A stretch of DNA of 64,000 nt. Source: Streptomyces scabiei 87.22. Lineage in GTDB: Bacteria > Actinomycetota > Actinomycetes > Streptomycetales > Streptomycetaceae. Positions within the stretch are counted from its first letter, which is position 1, and every line of letters begins with the position of its first letter. The translations under genes and the position numbers were made by a program. Below the pieces are notes generated by a model, which saw only the letters and a program-made list of their open reading frames with translations, searched no databases and was not told the DNA's origin. Below, piece after piece: positions 34,545 to 43,708 of the stretch. The stretch lies in assembly GCF_000091305.1 (NCBI RefSeq), contig NC_013929.1:6572001-6636000 (forward strand), written 5' to 3'.

Positions 34545-37172
34545 CTACACCCACGTCCGGGGGCGGTAACGGTTGGCACGTTCCACCAGGTCGATCCTCT
34601 CCTCGCCGCCTGGGGCGAGCCGGGCCAAAGTGCGGTACGACCGCTCCAGTCCGAAGCGGAGGCCGCGCTCGTCCAGCGCGCTGCCGAGCAGCACCCGCGC
34701 ACCGGCAGGGGGCGCGGCACCCTGGCTACCGGAGAGTACCCAGTCCAGGGCACAGCCGAGGACCTCCGTGGACAACTGCTCGCGGCGCACCGGGTCCAGA
34801 CCGTACCCGCCGAGCGCCTCGATCTGCCCGGCGGCCGCGGTCAGGTCGTCCAGGAACGGTACGTCCGGCGCGGCCCCGGCCGGGGCGGGCGCCGGTCCGG
34901 TGCCGAGGATCGCCTCGGGGCGGTGTCTGAGCCGCGCCCGTACGGCGGCGACCCGGGCGGCGGTGTAGTGGATGGACGCCTCCGGTACGGACTCCAGGGT
35001 GTGGACGGCGTTCTGCCGGTCCCCGGCGGTCAGCCGGACCCGGGCGAGCCCGAACGCGCTGCTGACGAAGCTGGGGTCGGTCGTCCACACCAGACGGTAG
35101 TACTCGGCGGCGTTGTCCAGCTGCCCGAGCACCTCGGCGCACAGGCCGAGCGCCAGCTTGGGGGCGGGCTCGCCCGGGAAGGCGTCGTAGATCGCGTCGA
35201 ACGACAGTGCGGCGTTCTCGTGGTCAACGGTGGCCAGCGCGGCCACGCCCCGGTACCAGACCACCCGCCAGTCGTCGGGATGGTCGCGCTCCAGGGCGTC
35301 CAGGGTGGCCAGCGCGACGGTGAACTCGCCCATCTCCAGCCGGGCCCGCAGCTCCCGCAGCCGCAGCTCCAGCGAGCCGCTGGGGGCCGCGTGCAGGGCC
35401 GTGATCAGCTCGGCCGGCGCGGAGGTCATGAGCCCCGCCAGGAACCCGGCGTTGGGGTCGCCCGCGTCGACCCGCGGGACCGGCAGCGCGAGGGCCGCGG
35501 CGGCGGTGTCGAGCACCCTGGTGAGCCGGACGGGGGCGGCGGTACCGGAGGTACCGGCGGTCAGCAGGGGAGCGGCCGGTACCGAGGGCGAACCGCCGTT
35601 CCTCGTGCCGGTCTTGGCGGGGTCACGGCGCCTGCCCAGCCGGGACACGTCCCCGTCCAGCCTCGCGAACAGCTCCGTGTCCGTGACGCGCACCTCGGGC
35701 CCGAAGATCGTCGACAGGGCGGGGCGCGCCCGGCCCGTCTGGAGGGAGACGACCTCCCGCAGCACACCCGTCAGCTGCTCCGACATCTCCTGGGCGGAGG
35801 CGAACCGGCGGGCCGGGTCGGGATCGGTGGCCCGTACCAGCAGCCGGTAGAAGGACTCGTACTGGCGGAAGACCTCGATGGTGTCCGGGTCGGGCAGGGA
35901 GTCCACGAACACGTTCGTGTAGCCCTGGAAGTCGAAGGTGAGGACCGCGAGCGTGCGCGCGACCGTGTACAGGTCGGAGGCCACCGACGGCCCCACGTCG
36001 GCGACTTCGGGCGCCTGGTAGCCGACCGTGCCGTAGATGGCCGACTCCTCGTCGTCCATCCTGCGCACCGCGCCCATGTCGATCAGCTTGAGCTGGTCCT
36101 CGGTCTGGATCGCGTTGTCGACCTTGAAGTCGCAGTACAGCAGGTTGCGGCTGTGCAGGTGGCCGAGCGCCTCCAGCGCCTCGATGCCGTACGCGCACGC
36201 CTGCTCGACCGGCAGCGGGTCCCGGCGCCCGTCCGCCGTGCGGCGGCCGTTGGCGATCTCCTTGAGGGACTTGCCGCCGACGTACTCCATCACGATGTAC
36301 CCGTCCAGCGAACCGGTGCGCTGGTCGAGGTGTTCGACGAAGTTGTAGATGCGGACGATGTTGGAGTGCTCGATCTCGGCGAGGAAGCGGCGCTCGGAGA
36401 TCGCGGCGGCCATCGCGTCCTGGTCGCCGGTGTCCAGCAGGCCCTTGAGCACGACCCAACGGTCCGACACCGCACGGTCGATGGCCAGATAGATCCAGCC
36501 CAGACCGCCGTGCGCGAGACAGCCCACGACCTCGTACTGGCCGCGCACGATGTCGCCCGAGTGCAGCTTCGGCACGAACGAGTACGGGTGGCCGCACTTG
36601 GTGCAGAAGCCCTCGGTGCGCCCCGCCCGCTCACCGCGCGCCCGGCCGACCGGCGCCCCGCAGTCCGAGCGCGAGCAGAACCGCTTGCGCTCGGGCACCT
36701 CGGCGGCCTCCAGGACCATCGAGCGCGGATCCGGGCGCGGTACGTCCGGTACCTGGACCAGACCGACGCCGAGCCGGGCCCGCCCCGAGGAGCCGGAGGT
36801 CTTGCCGGAGCTGCGCACCGACACCGAGCGGCCCGTGGTCCTGCCCGACAGGGCGCGCGAGAGCCGTCCGGACACCGAGCGCCGGGACTGCGAGGAGCGC
36901 GCGGAGGTGCGCGCGGAGCGCGAACTGGCGGATCCGGAGCCGCGTGACCCCCGGCCGCCCCCGGTGATGCCGGTGGGCGGGGAGTTGACCATGCCGTTCG
37001 TGGAGACGACCGGGGCCAGCCCGCAGGTGTCGCAGTACAGCTCGCCGCCGCCCATGTCCTCGTACGATCCCGGGCAACCGGGCCGCTGACACGACTGCTG
37101 CGGAGACTCTTCGCCCGCCGGGGCCTCGCCCGCGGGGTCTTCGGCCGCCAGGCCCTCCTCCGTCTGACTCAC
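34545..37172 (-). CDS. pknG: Ser/Thr protein kinase PknG
   Basis: 875 residues against about 750 in Mycobacterium. Order: an extra N-terminal ribbon-like Cys set (C28, C33, C47, C50), a Ser/Arg-rich linker (70-135), the PknG rubredoxin-like domain (C166, C171, C190, C193), kinase domain (K243 in VVLKG, D348 in YCDFKVDN, D365 in LIDMG) and C-terminal TPR helices (about 600-875). Whole stretches agree with mycobacterial PknG as I recall it: CLAHGGLGWIYLAIDRAV, RRFLAEIEH and YIVMEYVGGKSLK. It lacks the Arg of HRD, as PknG does. In Mycobacterium PknG phosphorylates GarA and controls glutamate metabolism. GTG start overlaps the upstream stop. Confidence 0.97.
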   Translation of the reverse strand: MSQTEEGLAAEDPAGEAPAGEESPQQSCQRPGCPGSYEDMGGGELYCDTCGLAPVVSTNGMVNSPPTGITGGGRGSRGSGSASSRSARTSARSSQSRRSVSGRLSRALSGRTTGRSVSVRSSGKTSGSSGRARLGVGLVQVPDVPRPDPRSMVLEAAEVPERKRFCSRSDCGAPVGRARGERAGRTEGFCTKCGHPYSFVPKLHSGDIVRGQYEVVGCLAHGGLGWIYLAIDRAVSDRWVVLKGLLDTGDQDAMAAAISERRFLAEIEHSNIVRIYNFVEHLDQRTGSLDGYIVMEYVGGKSLKEIANGRRTADGRRDPLPVEQACAYGIEALEALGHLHSRNLLYCDFKVDNAIQTEDQLKLIDMGAVRRMDDEESAIYGTVGYQAPEVADVGPSVASDLYTVARTLAVLTFDFQGYTNVFVDSLPDPDTIEVFRQYESFYRLLVRATDPDPARRFASAQEMSEQLTGVLREVVSLQTGRARPALSTIFGPEVRVTDTELFARLDGDVSRLGRRRDPAKTGTRNGGSPSVPAAPLLTAGTSGTAAPVRLTRVLDTAAAALALPVPRVDAGDPNAGFLAGLMTSAPAELITALHAAPSGSLELRLRELRARLEMGEFTVALATLDALERDHPDDWRVVWYRGVAALATVDHENAALSFDAIYDAFPGEPAPKLALGLCAEVLGQLDNAAEYYRLVWTTDPSFVSSAFGLARVRLTAGDRQNAVHTLESVPEASIHYTAARVAAVRARLRHRPEAILGTGPAPAPAGAAPDVPFLDDLTAAAGQIEALGGYGLDPVRREQLSTEVLGCALDWVLSGSQGAAPPAGARVLLGSALDERGLRFGLERSYRTLARLAPGGEERIDLVERANRYRPRTWV

Positions 37173-38494
37173 GATTCCTCCTCCCTCCGGTCCTGGGGCT
37201 CCCGCTGGGCCGGCACCGACTGGCCCAGCACCTCGGCGGCCGCGTGCTGGTAGCGCAGCACCGCCATCTCCGCCACCCGCAGGTCGCAGGGGGCGCTCCA
37301 CAGCATGCGCCGCGCCGCGTCGTACCGCTCGATCAGCAGCGCGTCCTCCGCGAAACCGTGCCGGGCGACCTTCGCCCGGTACGCGTCGAGCCGGCCGCGC
37401 AGCTCCGCGCGGACCGCCAGCGGCGCGGTGACCGCCGTCAACGACTCCCGGGCCCGCAGCAGTTCGTCGTCCGCCTTCTGCTCCAGGGACTCCAGGAGCG
37501 GCGACAGCCGGTGCCACTGCGCGTGTCTGCGGTACTCGGCCGCCATCGCCAACTGCTCCTGCAGCACCGTCGGCGGACCGCTGACCACGGGGACCTCGGT
37601 CGCGGCGATCTTCGCCAGCACCTCCCCGCGCGCGCTGCGCGCCTCGGCGAGCGTACGGTCCGCGCGGCTCAGCACGTCCCGCAGCTTCACCAGCCGCGAC
37701 TCCGCGTCCTGCCGGACGGTCAGCACGGCGTCGATCTCCCGCCGGACCTCGTCCAGCGCCCGCGCCTCACGGTCGTACGTCGTGGTGTCCGGGCGGCCGC
37801 CGCCGGGCGCCGAACTGCCCGGCGACGGCACCCAGAAGGCCAGCGGGTCGGAGACGACCTGCTCGCGGAGCCGGGTCAGGGTGCGGGTGATCCGCTCCAG
37901 GTCGTCGCCGGCCGGGTGCTCACCGGGGCGTACGCCGACGGAGTGCGCGAGCTGACGGGTGCGCTGGAGCTCGGCGGCCAGTAAATCGATCCGGGCGGGC
38001 AGCGCCGACCACACCGCGTCGGCGGCCACGACCATGTCCAGCGAGGACGCGTACAGATCGTTCATCCGGTCCACGAGCGTGACCAGCGAGAACTGCTCGC
38101 TGAGCCGGCTCGTGCCCTGCAGCGTCGGCGCGTTCGCCATCGCGGTGGCGCTGCCCGCCACCGTCACGGCCTCGCCGCGCAGCAGTTCGGTCAGCTCCAC
38201 CAGGTCCTCACGGCTCGACCAGCGGCGCCGCGAGCGGATCTCCCGGGCGGAGCGCAGCGCGTCCGAGTACGCGTCGAAGTACGCCCACAGCAGCGTGATC
38301 GAGGCGTCGGCGGCCGTCCAGCGCTCCTGGGTGACACCGGTCAGCGCGGCGCCTTCGAGCAGCCTGCGGCCCGCGTGGTCCTGGAGGGCGAGCAGCGAGG
38401 TCTCGATGGCCTCGTGCTCCGCGCCGAGCCGCGCGAGCGCACGGTCCACCTCGTCCCGGTCCATCACCGGCCCGGTGGATCCCGCGACGCCCAT
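37169..38494 (-). CDS. Coiled-coil protein of unknown function in the PknG operon, with a TTA codon
   Basis: 441 residues, almost all helical with heptad-like stretches (YDREARALDEVRREIDAVL, RLVKLRDVLSRADRTLAEAR); no membrane segment. No family recognised. Codon 171 (bases 37982-37984 on the plus strand) is TTA, read in Streptomyces only by the bldA tRNA. The end overlaps the pknG start by GTGA, so efficient pknG translation may depend on reading through this gene. An ATG ten codons in is an alternative start. Probably a structural partner of PknG; inference from position. Confidence 0.82.
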   Translation of the reverse strand: MGVAGSTGPVMDRDEVDRALARLGAEHEAIETSLLALQDHAGRRLLEGAALTGVTQERWTAADASITLLWAYFDAYSDALRSAREIRSRRRWSSREDLVELTELLRGEAVTVAGSATAMANAPTLQGTSRLSEQFSLVTLVDRMNDLYASSLDMVVAADAVWSALPARIDLLAAELQRTRQLAHSVGVRPGEHPAGDDLERITRTLTRLREQVVSDPLAFWVPSPGSSAPGGGRPDTTTYDREARALDEVRREIDAVLTVRQDAESRLVKLRDVLSRADRTLAEARSARGEVLAKIAATEVPVVSGPPTVLQEQLAMAAEYRRHAQWHRLSPLLESLEQKADDELLRARESLTAVTAPLAVRAELRGRLDAYRAKVARHGFAEDALLIERYDAARRMLWSAPCDLRVAEMAVLRYQHAAAEVLGQSVPAQREPQDRREEES

Positions 38495-38584
38495 CGATCA
38501 CCTCTCGCTGCTGTCGGTGTCCGTCAGTTGGATGCGGTCCGCTGAATACCTCTGCACACGGTCCTCGTACTTCGGCCTCGCGCG

Positions 38585-39637
38585 TCAGTCCTTGTACCGC
38601 TGGGGGGAGGGCGGCCGGGACCGCTCCGCGCCCCCGACCATCGTGGCGGACAGCCAGGTGGTGTACGAGTCCTGCCAGCCGTCCTTGAGATAGTCCACCA
38701 GCACCTGGTTGACCCGGCGTACCAGATCCTTCGCGTCCAGGTTCATCGCCACGCCGTAGTACTCGGTGGTGAACGGCTCACCCTTGAGATCGACCGTCGG
38801 GTCCTGTGCCGCCTGGCTCGCGGCGAGCGCGCCGTCGGTGACCACGGCGTCGACCTGACCGAGCTGGAGCCGTACCAGGCAGTCGAGTTGGTTGGGAACC
38901 TGCAGGGATATGTCGGTGGAAGCGGGCACCTCGCCCGATTTCTTGCCGGCGGTGAGGGCGGTCAGAGCGGTGGACGTGGCCGCCGTGCAGATCTTCTTGT
39001 CCGCCAGGCTCTTGCCGTAGCCCTTGATCGTCGAGGACTTGGGAGCCAGGACCTGCTGTCCGGTCCTGAAGTACGGCTGTGAGAAGGCGACTTCGTCCAT
39101 GCGCTCGCAGCTGATCGTCATCGTGCGGACCACCATGTCGACCTCCCCGTCCCGGAGCGCGGGGATGCGGCGGCTGGTGGGGATCGCCTTGAAGTGCACC
39201 TTGTCCGGGTCGCCGAGTATCTCCTTGGCGATGCGGCGCACGATGTCGATGTCGAAGCCCTCCAGCTGGGCCCCGTCGTCCTTGGCGTTCGGGTCGCGGT
39301 ACCCCCAGCGGTAGCTGTTCTGGTCGACGCCGACCGTGATGAAGCCGTTGTCCTTGATCCGCTGAATCGTCGTTCCGGACTCGTCCGAGGAGGGCCTGAG
39401 GCTGCGGTCCTGCGGGTCTTTCTTCTTCACGCAGTCCTGGTCCACCCGCGCCTGCGTCCCCAGGGCGACCCCCTGGCCCCCGGCGGTCGTGACGCCGTCG
39501 CCGCGTGTGCCGCTCACCGGCAGCACCAGGGCGAAAACCACGGCCAGGGCACAGAGGACCGTCATCGAGCCCACACCGCCCCAGCCCCTGAGACCGGCCC
39601 GCAGGCGTCGTACCGCGTTCATCGCGACCCCGTCCAC
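38585..39637 (-). CDS. GlnH-like amino-acid-binding protein of the PknG sensing system
   Basis: 350 residues. One N-terminal hydrophobic segment (about 24-43) acts as signal or anchor; I see no good lipobox, unlike mycobacterial GlnH. Then a type II solute-binding fold: FITVGVDQNSYRWGYRDP, LEGFDIDIVRRIAKEI, DMVVRTMTISCERMDEVAFS and a PQRYKD end. The TMTISCER region and the terminal RYxD resemble mycobacterial GlnH, which binds Asp/Glu and signals through GlnX to PknG. No permease or ATPase is nearby, so sensing, not transport, is likely. GTG start chosen for GGAGGAGG 4 nt upstream. Confidence 0.88.
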   Translation of the reverse strand: MDGVAMNAVRRLRAGLRGWGGVGSMTVLCALAVVFALVLPVSGTRGDGVTTAGGQGVALGTQARVDQDCVKKKDPQDRSLRPSSDESGTTIQRIKDNGFITVGVDQNSYRWGYRDPNAKDDGAQLEGFDIDIVRRIAKEILGDPDKVHFKAIPTSRRIPALRDGEVDMVVRTMTISCERMDEVAFSQPYFRTGQQVLAPKSSTIKGYGKSLADKKICTAATSTALTALTAGKKSGEVPASTDISLQVPNQLDCLVRLQLGQVDAVVTDGALAASQAAQDPTVDLKGEPFTTEYYGVAMNLDAKDLVRRVNQVLVDYLKDGWQDSYTTWLSATMVGGAERSRPPSPQRYKD

Positions 39638-39657
39638 CGCGCCTCCTCCCGCCGCTG

Positions 39658-41130
39658 TCACCGGTACTCCGAAAGCCTGCGCCCGATGCCGAGCACCGCG
39701 CCCGCAGCGCCGAGCACGGCCAGCACCGCCGCGCCCACGGGGAGCCCGAGCATCGCCGCGCGGCCGTCCTCGGCGGCCCGCTGGAACTCCTTCGCCTCGT
39801 AGGCGCTCGCGACGCCCAGGTTCTCGTCGACCTGGTCGAAGCACTCGCCCGTCGGCTTGTCGCCGTTCTTGCAGCTGTCGGTGGCCTTGCCGCCGATCAC
39901 CTGGGCGAGAGCGCACTGGTAGTCGCCCAGGTCGTCGGCCTTACGGGCGTCCTTGTGCCGATCCTGCCACGCTTCCATGGCGGCGCCCGCGGCCTTCAGC
40001 GGCTTCTCGCCGCCTGCGTCGTCGGCGACCCGCTCGGCGGCGGCCAGCCGCTTCTCGAGTGTCGCCATGCTGCTCTTGAACGCTTGGTCGAACTTGTCGA
40101 CGCTGTCGCCCTTGGCGTTCTTGACGGTCTCGGCGCCCCGGCTGATCAGGGTCAGGTTCTCGTTGCCACGCGCGGTGAGGGAGGCGATCCGGGCGTCGTT
40201 CAGCACGGTCAGGGACCGCACCCCGTTGTCGTAGGAGTCGTTGAGCCCCGACCGGGCGAGGGTGTGGCCGCCGGCCAGCCACAGCAGGACGACGGTCGAC
40301 GCGGCCGTGGCCGCGACGAGCCCCTGGTTCAGCACCCGGTTGGTCCGCCGGTAGTTGCGGCGCTGGGCCCAGACGAGGCCGCCGAGGGCGAGGACGCCGA
40401 GACCGATCGCGGCCCACGGATACGCGGTGGCGTCCGCGTAGTCGTCACGGAGCCGCTCGTTCTCGTTGTCGTAGATGCTGCGCGCCTCGGCGAGCATGCC
40501 CTGCATCTTGTCGTTGGCGTAGCGCAGATAGGCGCCGCCCAGCGGGTAGCCCAGACGGTTGTTGGCGCGGGCCCGCTCGACCAGGCCCTTGTACTCGGGG
40601 AGCAGGGTATTCAGTTTGGCGATGCGTTCCTCGGAGTCGGAGCCGGACTCCGAGGCGGTCGCGGCGAGGGCCAGCTGCTTGGCGGCCTCCCGCATCTCCC
40701 GCTCGTAGTCCTTGCGCGACTGGTCCGTCTCCTGCCCGCCCGCGAGGAACCCGCTGGAGGCCGCCGTGTTGGCGGCGGCGAGGGAACTGTAGATCTCGGC
40801 CGCTGCCGAGCTGAGGGGCTGGCTGCCGTGGAGCACGTCGTCGGCGGCGGCCGAGCGGTCGTTCATCTGCCAGGCGGTGACCGAGCCGAACGCGACGACG
40901 AGGAAGGCGAGGAGCGCGCCGATGATGCGCAGCCGGCCCGGCTCGGTGGTCGCGGCGGCGCGCAGGTGGTCGACACCCTCCGCGAACGCCGTCCGGCGGG
41001 GCGGGCCGCCGTCGGGGTCCGGGGTCGGTAGGGGGGGCCTCGGCGTGTGCGAGACCTGGGACGGCACGACCGGGACCGGCCCCGCGGGCGGTGCCGACGG
41101 TGGCGTGCTGCCCTCCGGCGTGAATGTCAC
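39658..41130 (-). CDS. GlnX-like four-TM sensor membrane protein
   Basis: 490 residues. A Pro-rich cytoplasmic N-terminus, then TM helices near 68-88, 238-256, 270-288 and 465-483. The 1-2 and 3-4 loops are helical domains of about 150 and 175 residues outside the membrane, like tandem four-helix-bundle ligand sensors. The second contains three Cys (YQCALAQ, DSCKNG, GECFDQ). This is the topology of mycobacterial GlnX, which links GlnH to PknG. GTG start with GGGGGAGG 4 nt upstream; 20 bp before the binding-protein gene. First gene of the block. Confidence 0.85.
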   Translation of the reverse strand: MTFTPEGSTPPSAPPAGPVPVVPSQVSHTPRPPLPTPDPDGGPPRRTAFAEGVDHLRAAATTEPGRLRIIGALLAFLVVAFGSVTAWQMNDRSAAADDVLHGSQPLSSAAAEIYSSLAAANTAASSGFLAGGQETDQSRKDYEREMREAAKQLALAATASESGSDSEERIAKLNTLLPEYKGLVERARANNRLGYPLGGAYLRYANDKMQGMLAEARSIYDNENERLRDDYADATAYPWAAIGLGVLALGGLVWAQRRNYRRTNRVLNQGLVAATAASTVVLLWLAGGHTLARSGLNDSYDNGVRSLTVLNDARIASLTARGNENLTLISRGAETVKNAKGDSVDKFDQAFKSSMATLEKRLAAAERVADDAGGEKPLKAAGAAMEAWQDRHKDARKADDLGDYQCALAQVIGGKATDSCKNGDKPTGECFDQVDENLGVASAYEAKEFQRAAEDGRAAMLGLPVGAAVLAVLGAAGAVLGIGRRLSEYR

Positions 41131-41360
41131 CCGACCTCCCCCTGGTCATCCGTCCGGCACCACCGCCCGCTCGCGCGGACGCGGGTGCACGGCCGCAAGT
41201 ATCGCCGCCGGGGGGTGACCACGCACAGACCTTGACTCGATCTTGTTCCCCGATCGTGTCCGTACGTGCCGTGCCTGCCGGATTCCGGCGCAGCACAAGG
41301 CTTCCCGCACCACCCCCCGCCCATGAATACGCGGCTCGGGCGGGTTCGGTTCCCGGCGGT

Positions 41361-41374
41361 TCGAACGTGTTCGA
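41361..41374. repeat. Palindrome TCGAAC-GT-GTTCGA between csnK and the GlnX-like gene
   Basis: Perfect 6-bp arms with a 2-bp centre in the 277-bp region that holds the promoter of the PknG block. It could be an operator but lies about 230 bp from that start codon. I see nothing else distinctive in this gap. Confidence 0.35.
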
Positions 41375-41407
41375 GGGGGAGGGGCGGGGGTGGCGGGGGC
41401 CGCCGGG

Positions 41408-42439
41408 TCACCCTCCTTCGTAGTGCGTCCGCACGCGCGCGTGCACGGTGCCCGGCGCGCCCACGCGGTCCAGCCCGAGCAGCGCCGCGCCCAGCACCGG
41501 GGCGGCCGTGACCACCCGGGGGACGGCCTTGGGCGCGGCCGCGGCCAGTGCCTCGCGGATCCGGCCGTCGAGCAGGGGGTGCCGGGCGGCGAGGACACCG
41601 CCGCCCAGGAGGACGGGCGTCTCCTCGCCGAGGAGGTCCAGACGGGTCAGGGCCACCGTCGCCATGGCCACCACCTCCTCGGCCATGCGGCCCACCAGTG
41701 AGCGGGCCACCGGGTCGCCGGCGGTCGCCGTGGCGAACAGGACCGGGGTGAGCTCGTGGCGGCGCACGGCCGGGATGCGCTCCAGGTGCAGGGCCTCGAC
41801 CAGGGCGTACACGGAGTCCAGACCGAAGTGCGCGGGCAGCGCGGCGGCGAGGGCCGTGGGACCGCCCCGGCCGTCCTCCGCGCGGGCCGCGTGCCACATC
41901 GCCTCCTCGGCCAGCCCCCAGCCGCCGCCCCAGTCGCCGGAGATACGGCCGAGCGCGGGGAAGCGGGCGGTGCGCCCGTCGGGGCGCATGCCGACGCAGT
42001 TCACGCCGGCGCCGCACACCACCGCCACGCCCCGTGGCTCGGCCGCGCCGGCCCGCAGGATGGCGAAGGTGTCGTTGCGGACCTCGACGGTCGCGCCCCA
42101 CGCGCGGGCCCGCAGCGCCGCCGCGAGCCCTTCCTCCTCGACGGGGAAGTCTGCGTTGGCCAGGCATGCCGAGACATGGTCGACGGAGCCGGTCCCGGCC
42201 GCGGCGAAGGCCCGCCGTACGACCTCCGCGAGGCCGTCGACCGCGACCCCCACGCCCACGGCGGGCGGCTGGAACCCGCCGCCGCGCGCCGAGCCCAGCA
42301 CCTCCCCGTCCGACGCGATCACGGCGACGTCGGTCTTGCTGTTGCCCGCGTCGACGGCGAGCACGCTCCCGGGGCCGCAAGACCGGGCATGTCCGCCCCG
42401 ACCGCCGGTCCCGGCGCCGGCGTGTACGCCGTCGGTCAT
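41408..42439 (-). CDS. csnK: BadF/BadG-type sugar kinase (CsnK, presumed glucosamine kinase)
   Basis: 343 residues of the actin-like ATPase superfamily. Phosphate-1 loop AVDAGNSKTDVAV, GISGDWGGG-type glycine motif (GRISGDWGGGWGL), VCGAGVNCVG, and VLLGGGVLAARHP near the C-terminus. In S. coelicolor the last gene of the csnR-K operon encodes this kinase, expected to phosphorylate glucosamine released from imported chitosan oligosaccharides. Start chosen by ATGA overlap with the GH4 stop. Confidence 0.87.
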   Translation of the reverse strand: MTDGVHAGAGTGGRGGHARSCGPGSVLAVDAGNSKTDVAVIASDGEVLGSARGGGFQPPAVGVGVAVDGLAEVVRRAFAAAGTGSVDHVSACLANADFPVEEEGLAAALRARAWGATVEVRNDTFAILRAGAAEPRGVAVVCGAGVNCVGMRPDGRTARFPALGRISGDWGGGWGLAEEAMWHAARAEDGRGGPTALAAALPAHFGLDSVYALVEALHLERIPAVRRHELTPVLFATATAGDPVARSLVGRMAEEVVAMATVALTRLDLLGEETPVLLGGGVLAARHPLLDGRIREALAAAAPKAVPRVVTAAPVLGAALLGLDRVGAPGTVHARVRTHYEGG

Positions 42440-43701
42440 GCCCACGCGAGGTGCTCCCGGTTGTGGGCGATCAGCCGGTCCGTGAGGTCCTCGGCGTACG
42501 CGTACTGCCCGATCAGGGGATGCGCGAGCAGCGCGCGGAACACCCGGTCCCGGCCGCCGCGCAGGGCGGCGTCCAGGGCCAGGTCCTCGTAGGCGGTGAC
42601 GTTCGCCATCAGGCCCGCGTACAGCGGGTCCACCGTCCCCACCGGCAGCGGCGCGGCCCCCTGACGGCCCACGGCGGCCTGCACCTCGATCACCGCGTCG
42701 GCGGGGAGGAAGGGCAGTGTGCCGCCGTTGAGGGTGTTCACCACCTGGTACGGACTGCCCCCGTCGCCCAGCAGCGACGCGGCCAGGTCCACGGCCGCCT
42801 CCGAGTAGAACGCCCCGCCCCGTCTGCCGAGCAGCGCGGGTTTCTCGTCGAGCGCGGGGTCCGCGTACAGCTCCAGCAATTCCCGCTCCATGGCTGCCAC
42901 TTCGGCGGCCCGCGAGGGCTTGGTGCCCAGCTCCCGGACGACCTCGTCGTGGGCGTAGTAGTACCGCAGGTAGTAGGACGGGACCACGCCCAGGCGGTCC
43001 AGGACCGGGCGGGGCAGCCGCAGGTCGGCGGCGATGGTGTCGCCGTGGCCGGCCAGCAGCTTCGGCAGGACGTCCTCGCCCGCGGGGCCGCCGAGACGGA
43101 CCCCGGTCTCCCAGGTGAGGTGGTTCAGGCCCACGTGGTCCAGGTGGACCTCGGCCGGGGCCACGCCGAGGTGCGCGGCGAACTTCCGTTGCAGGCCGAT
43201 CGCCACGTTGCACAGGCCGACCGCCTTGTGCCCGGCCCGCAGCAGGGCGCGGGTCACGATCCCCACCGGGTTGGTGAAGTCGATGATCCAGGCGTCCGGG
43301 TTGGCCCGGCGGACCCGTTCGGCGATGTCCAGGACGACCGGGACCGTCCGCAGCGCCTTCGCCAGTCCGCCCGCGCCGGTCGTCTCCTGCCCGACGCAGC
43401 CGCACTCCAGCGGCCAGGTCTCGTCCCGCTCACGGGCGGCCTGGCCGCCGACGCGGAGCTGGAGGAGGACGGCGTCGGCGCCCTCGACGCCCCGGTCCAG
43501 GTCACCGGTGGTGACGATCCGTCCGGGGTGCCCCTGGCGGGCGAAGATCCGGCGGGACAGCCCGCCGACCAGCTCCAGCCGGTCGGCCGCCGGATCGACG
43601 AGCACCAGCTCCTCGATCGGCAGGGTGTCCCGGAGCCGGGCGAACCCGTCGACGAGTTCGGGGGTGTAGGTCGAGCCTCCGCCGACCACGGTGAGCTTCA
43701 T
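42436..43701 (-). CDS. csnH: GH4-family glycosidase (CsnH)
   Basis: 421 residues. NAD-binding GGGSTYTPELVDGF at the N-terminus, then VDPAADRLE, DFTNPVGIVT and the metal-site Cys in LCNVAIGLQ with HLDHVGLNH. GH4 enzymes cleave by oxidation-elimination using NAD+ and Mn2+, usually on phosphorylated or intracellular oligosaccharides. Here it should split imported glucosamine oligomers. ATG start; eight bases after the permease stop. Confidence 0.9.
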   Translation of the reverse strand: MKLTVVGGGSTYTPELVDGFARLRDTLPIEELVLVDPAADRLELVGGLSRRIFARQGHPGRIVTTGDLDRGVEGADAVLLQLRVGGQAARERDETWPLECGCVGQETTGAGGLAKALRTVPVVLDIAERVRRANPDAWIIDFTNPVGIVTRALLRAGHKAVGLCNVAIGLQRKFAAHLGVAPAEVHLDHVGLNHLTWETGVRLGGPAGEDVLPKLLAGHGDTIAADLRLPRPVLDRLGVVPSYYLRYYYAHDEVVRELGTKPSRAAEVAAMERELLELYADPALDEKPALLGRRGGAFYSEAAVDLAASLLGDGGSPYQVVNTLNGGTLPFLPADAVIEVQAAVGRQGAAPLPVGTVDPLYAGLMANVTAYEDLALDAALRGGRDRVFRALLAHPLIGQYAYAEDLTDRLIAHNREHLAWA

Positions 43702-43708
43702 AGCTGTA

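Noticed and set aside
31980..36947. A 1655-codon open frame on the plus strand
   Set aside because: It is antisense to the VWA, PP2C and PknG genes, whose motifs are clear; its composition is the usual GC-skewed shadow.
38585..39637. Ordinary amino-acid ABC uptake system
   Set aside because: No permease or ATPase gene nearby, and the neighbours are a sensor and PknG.
29799..41130. Conservon (cvn) or type VII secretion locus
   Set aside because: No Roadblock, DUF742, small GTPase, EccC or ESX genes; the PknG/GlnH/GlnX similarity explains the set better.
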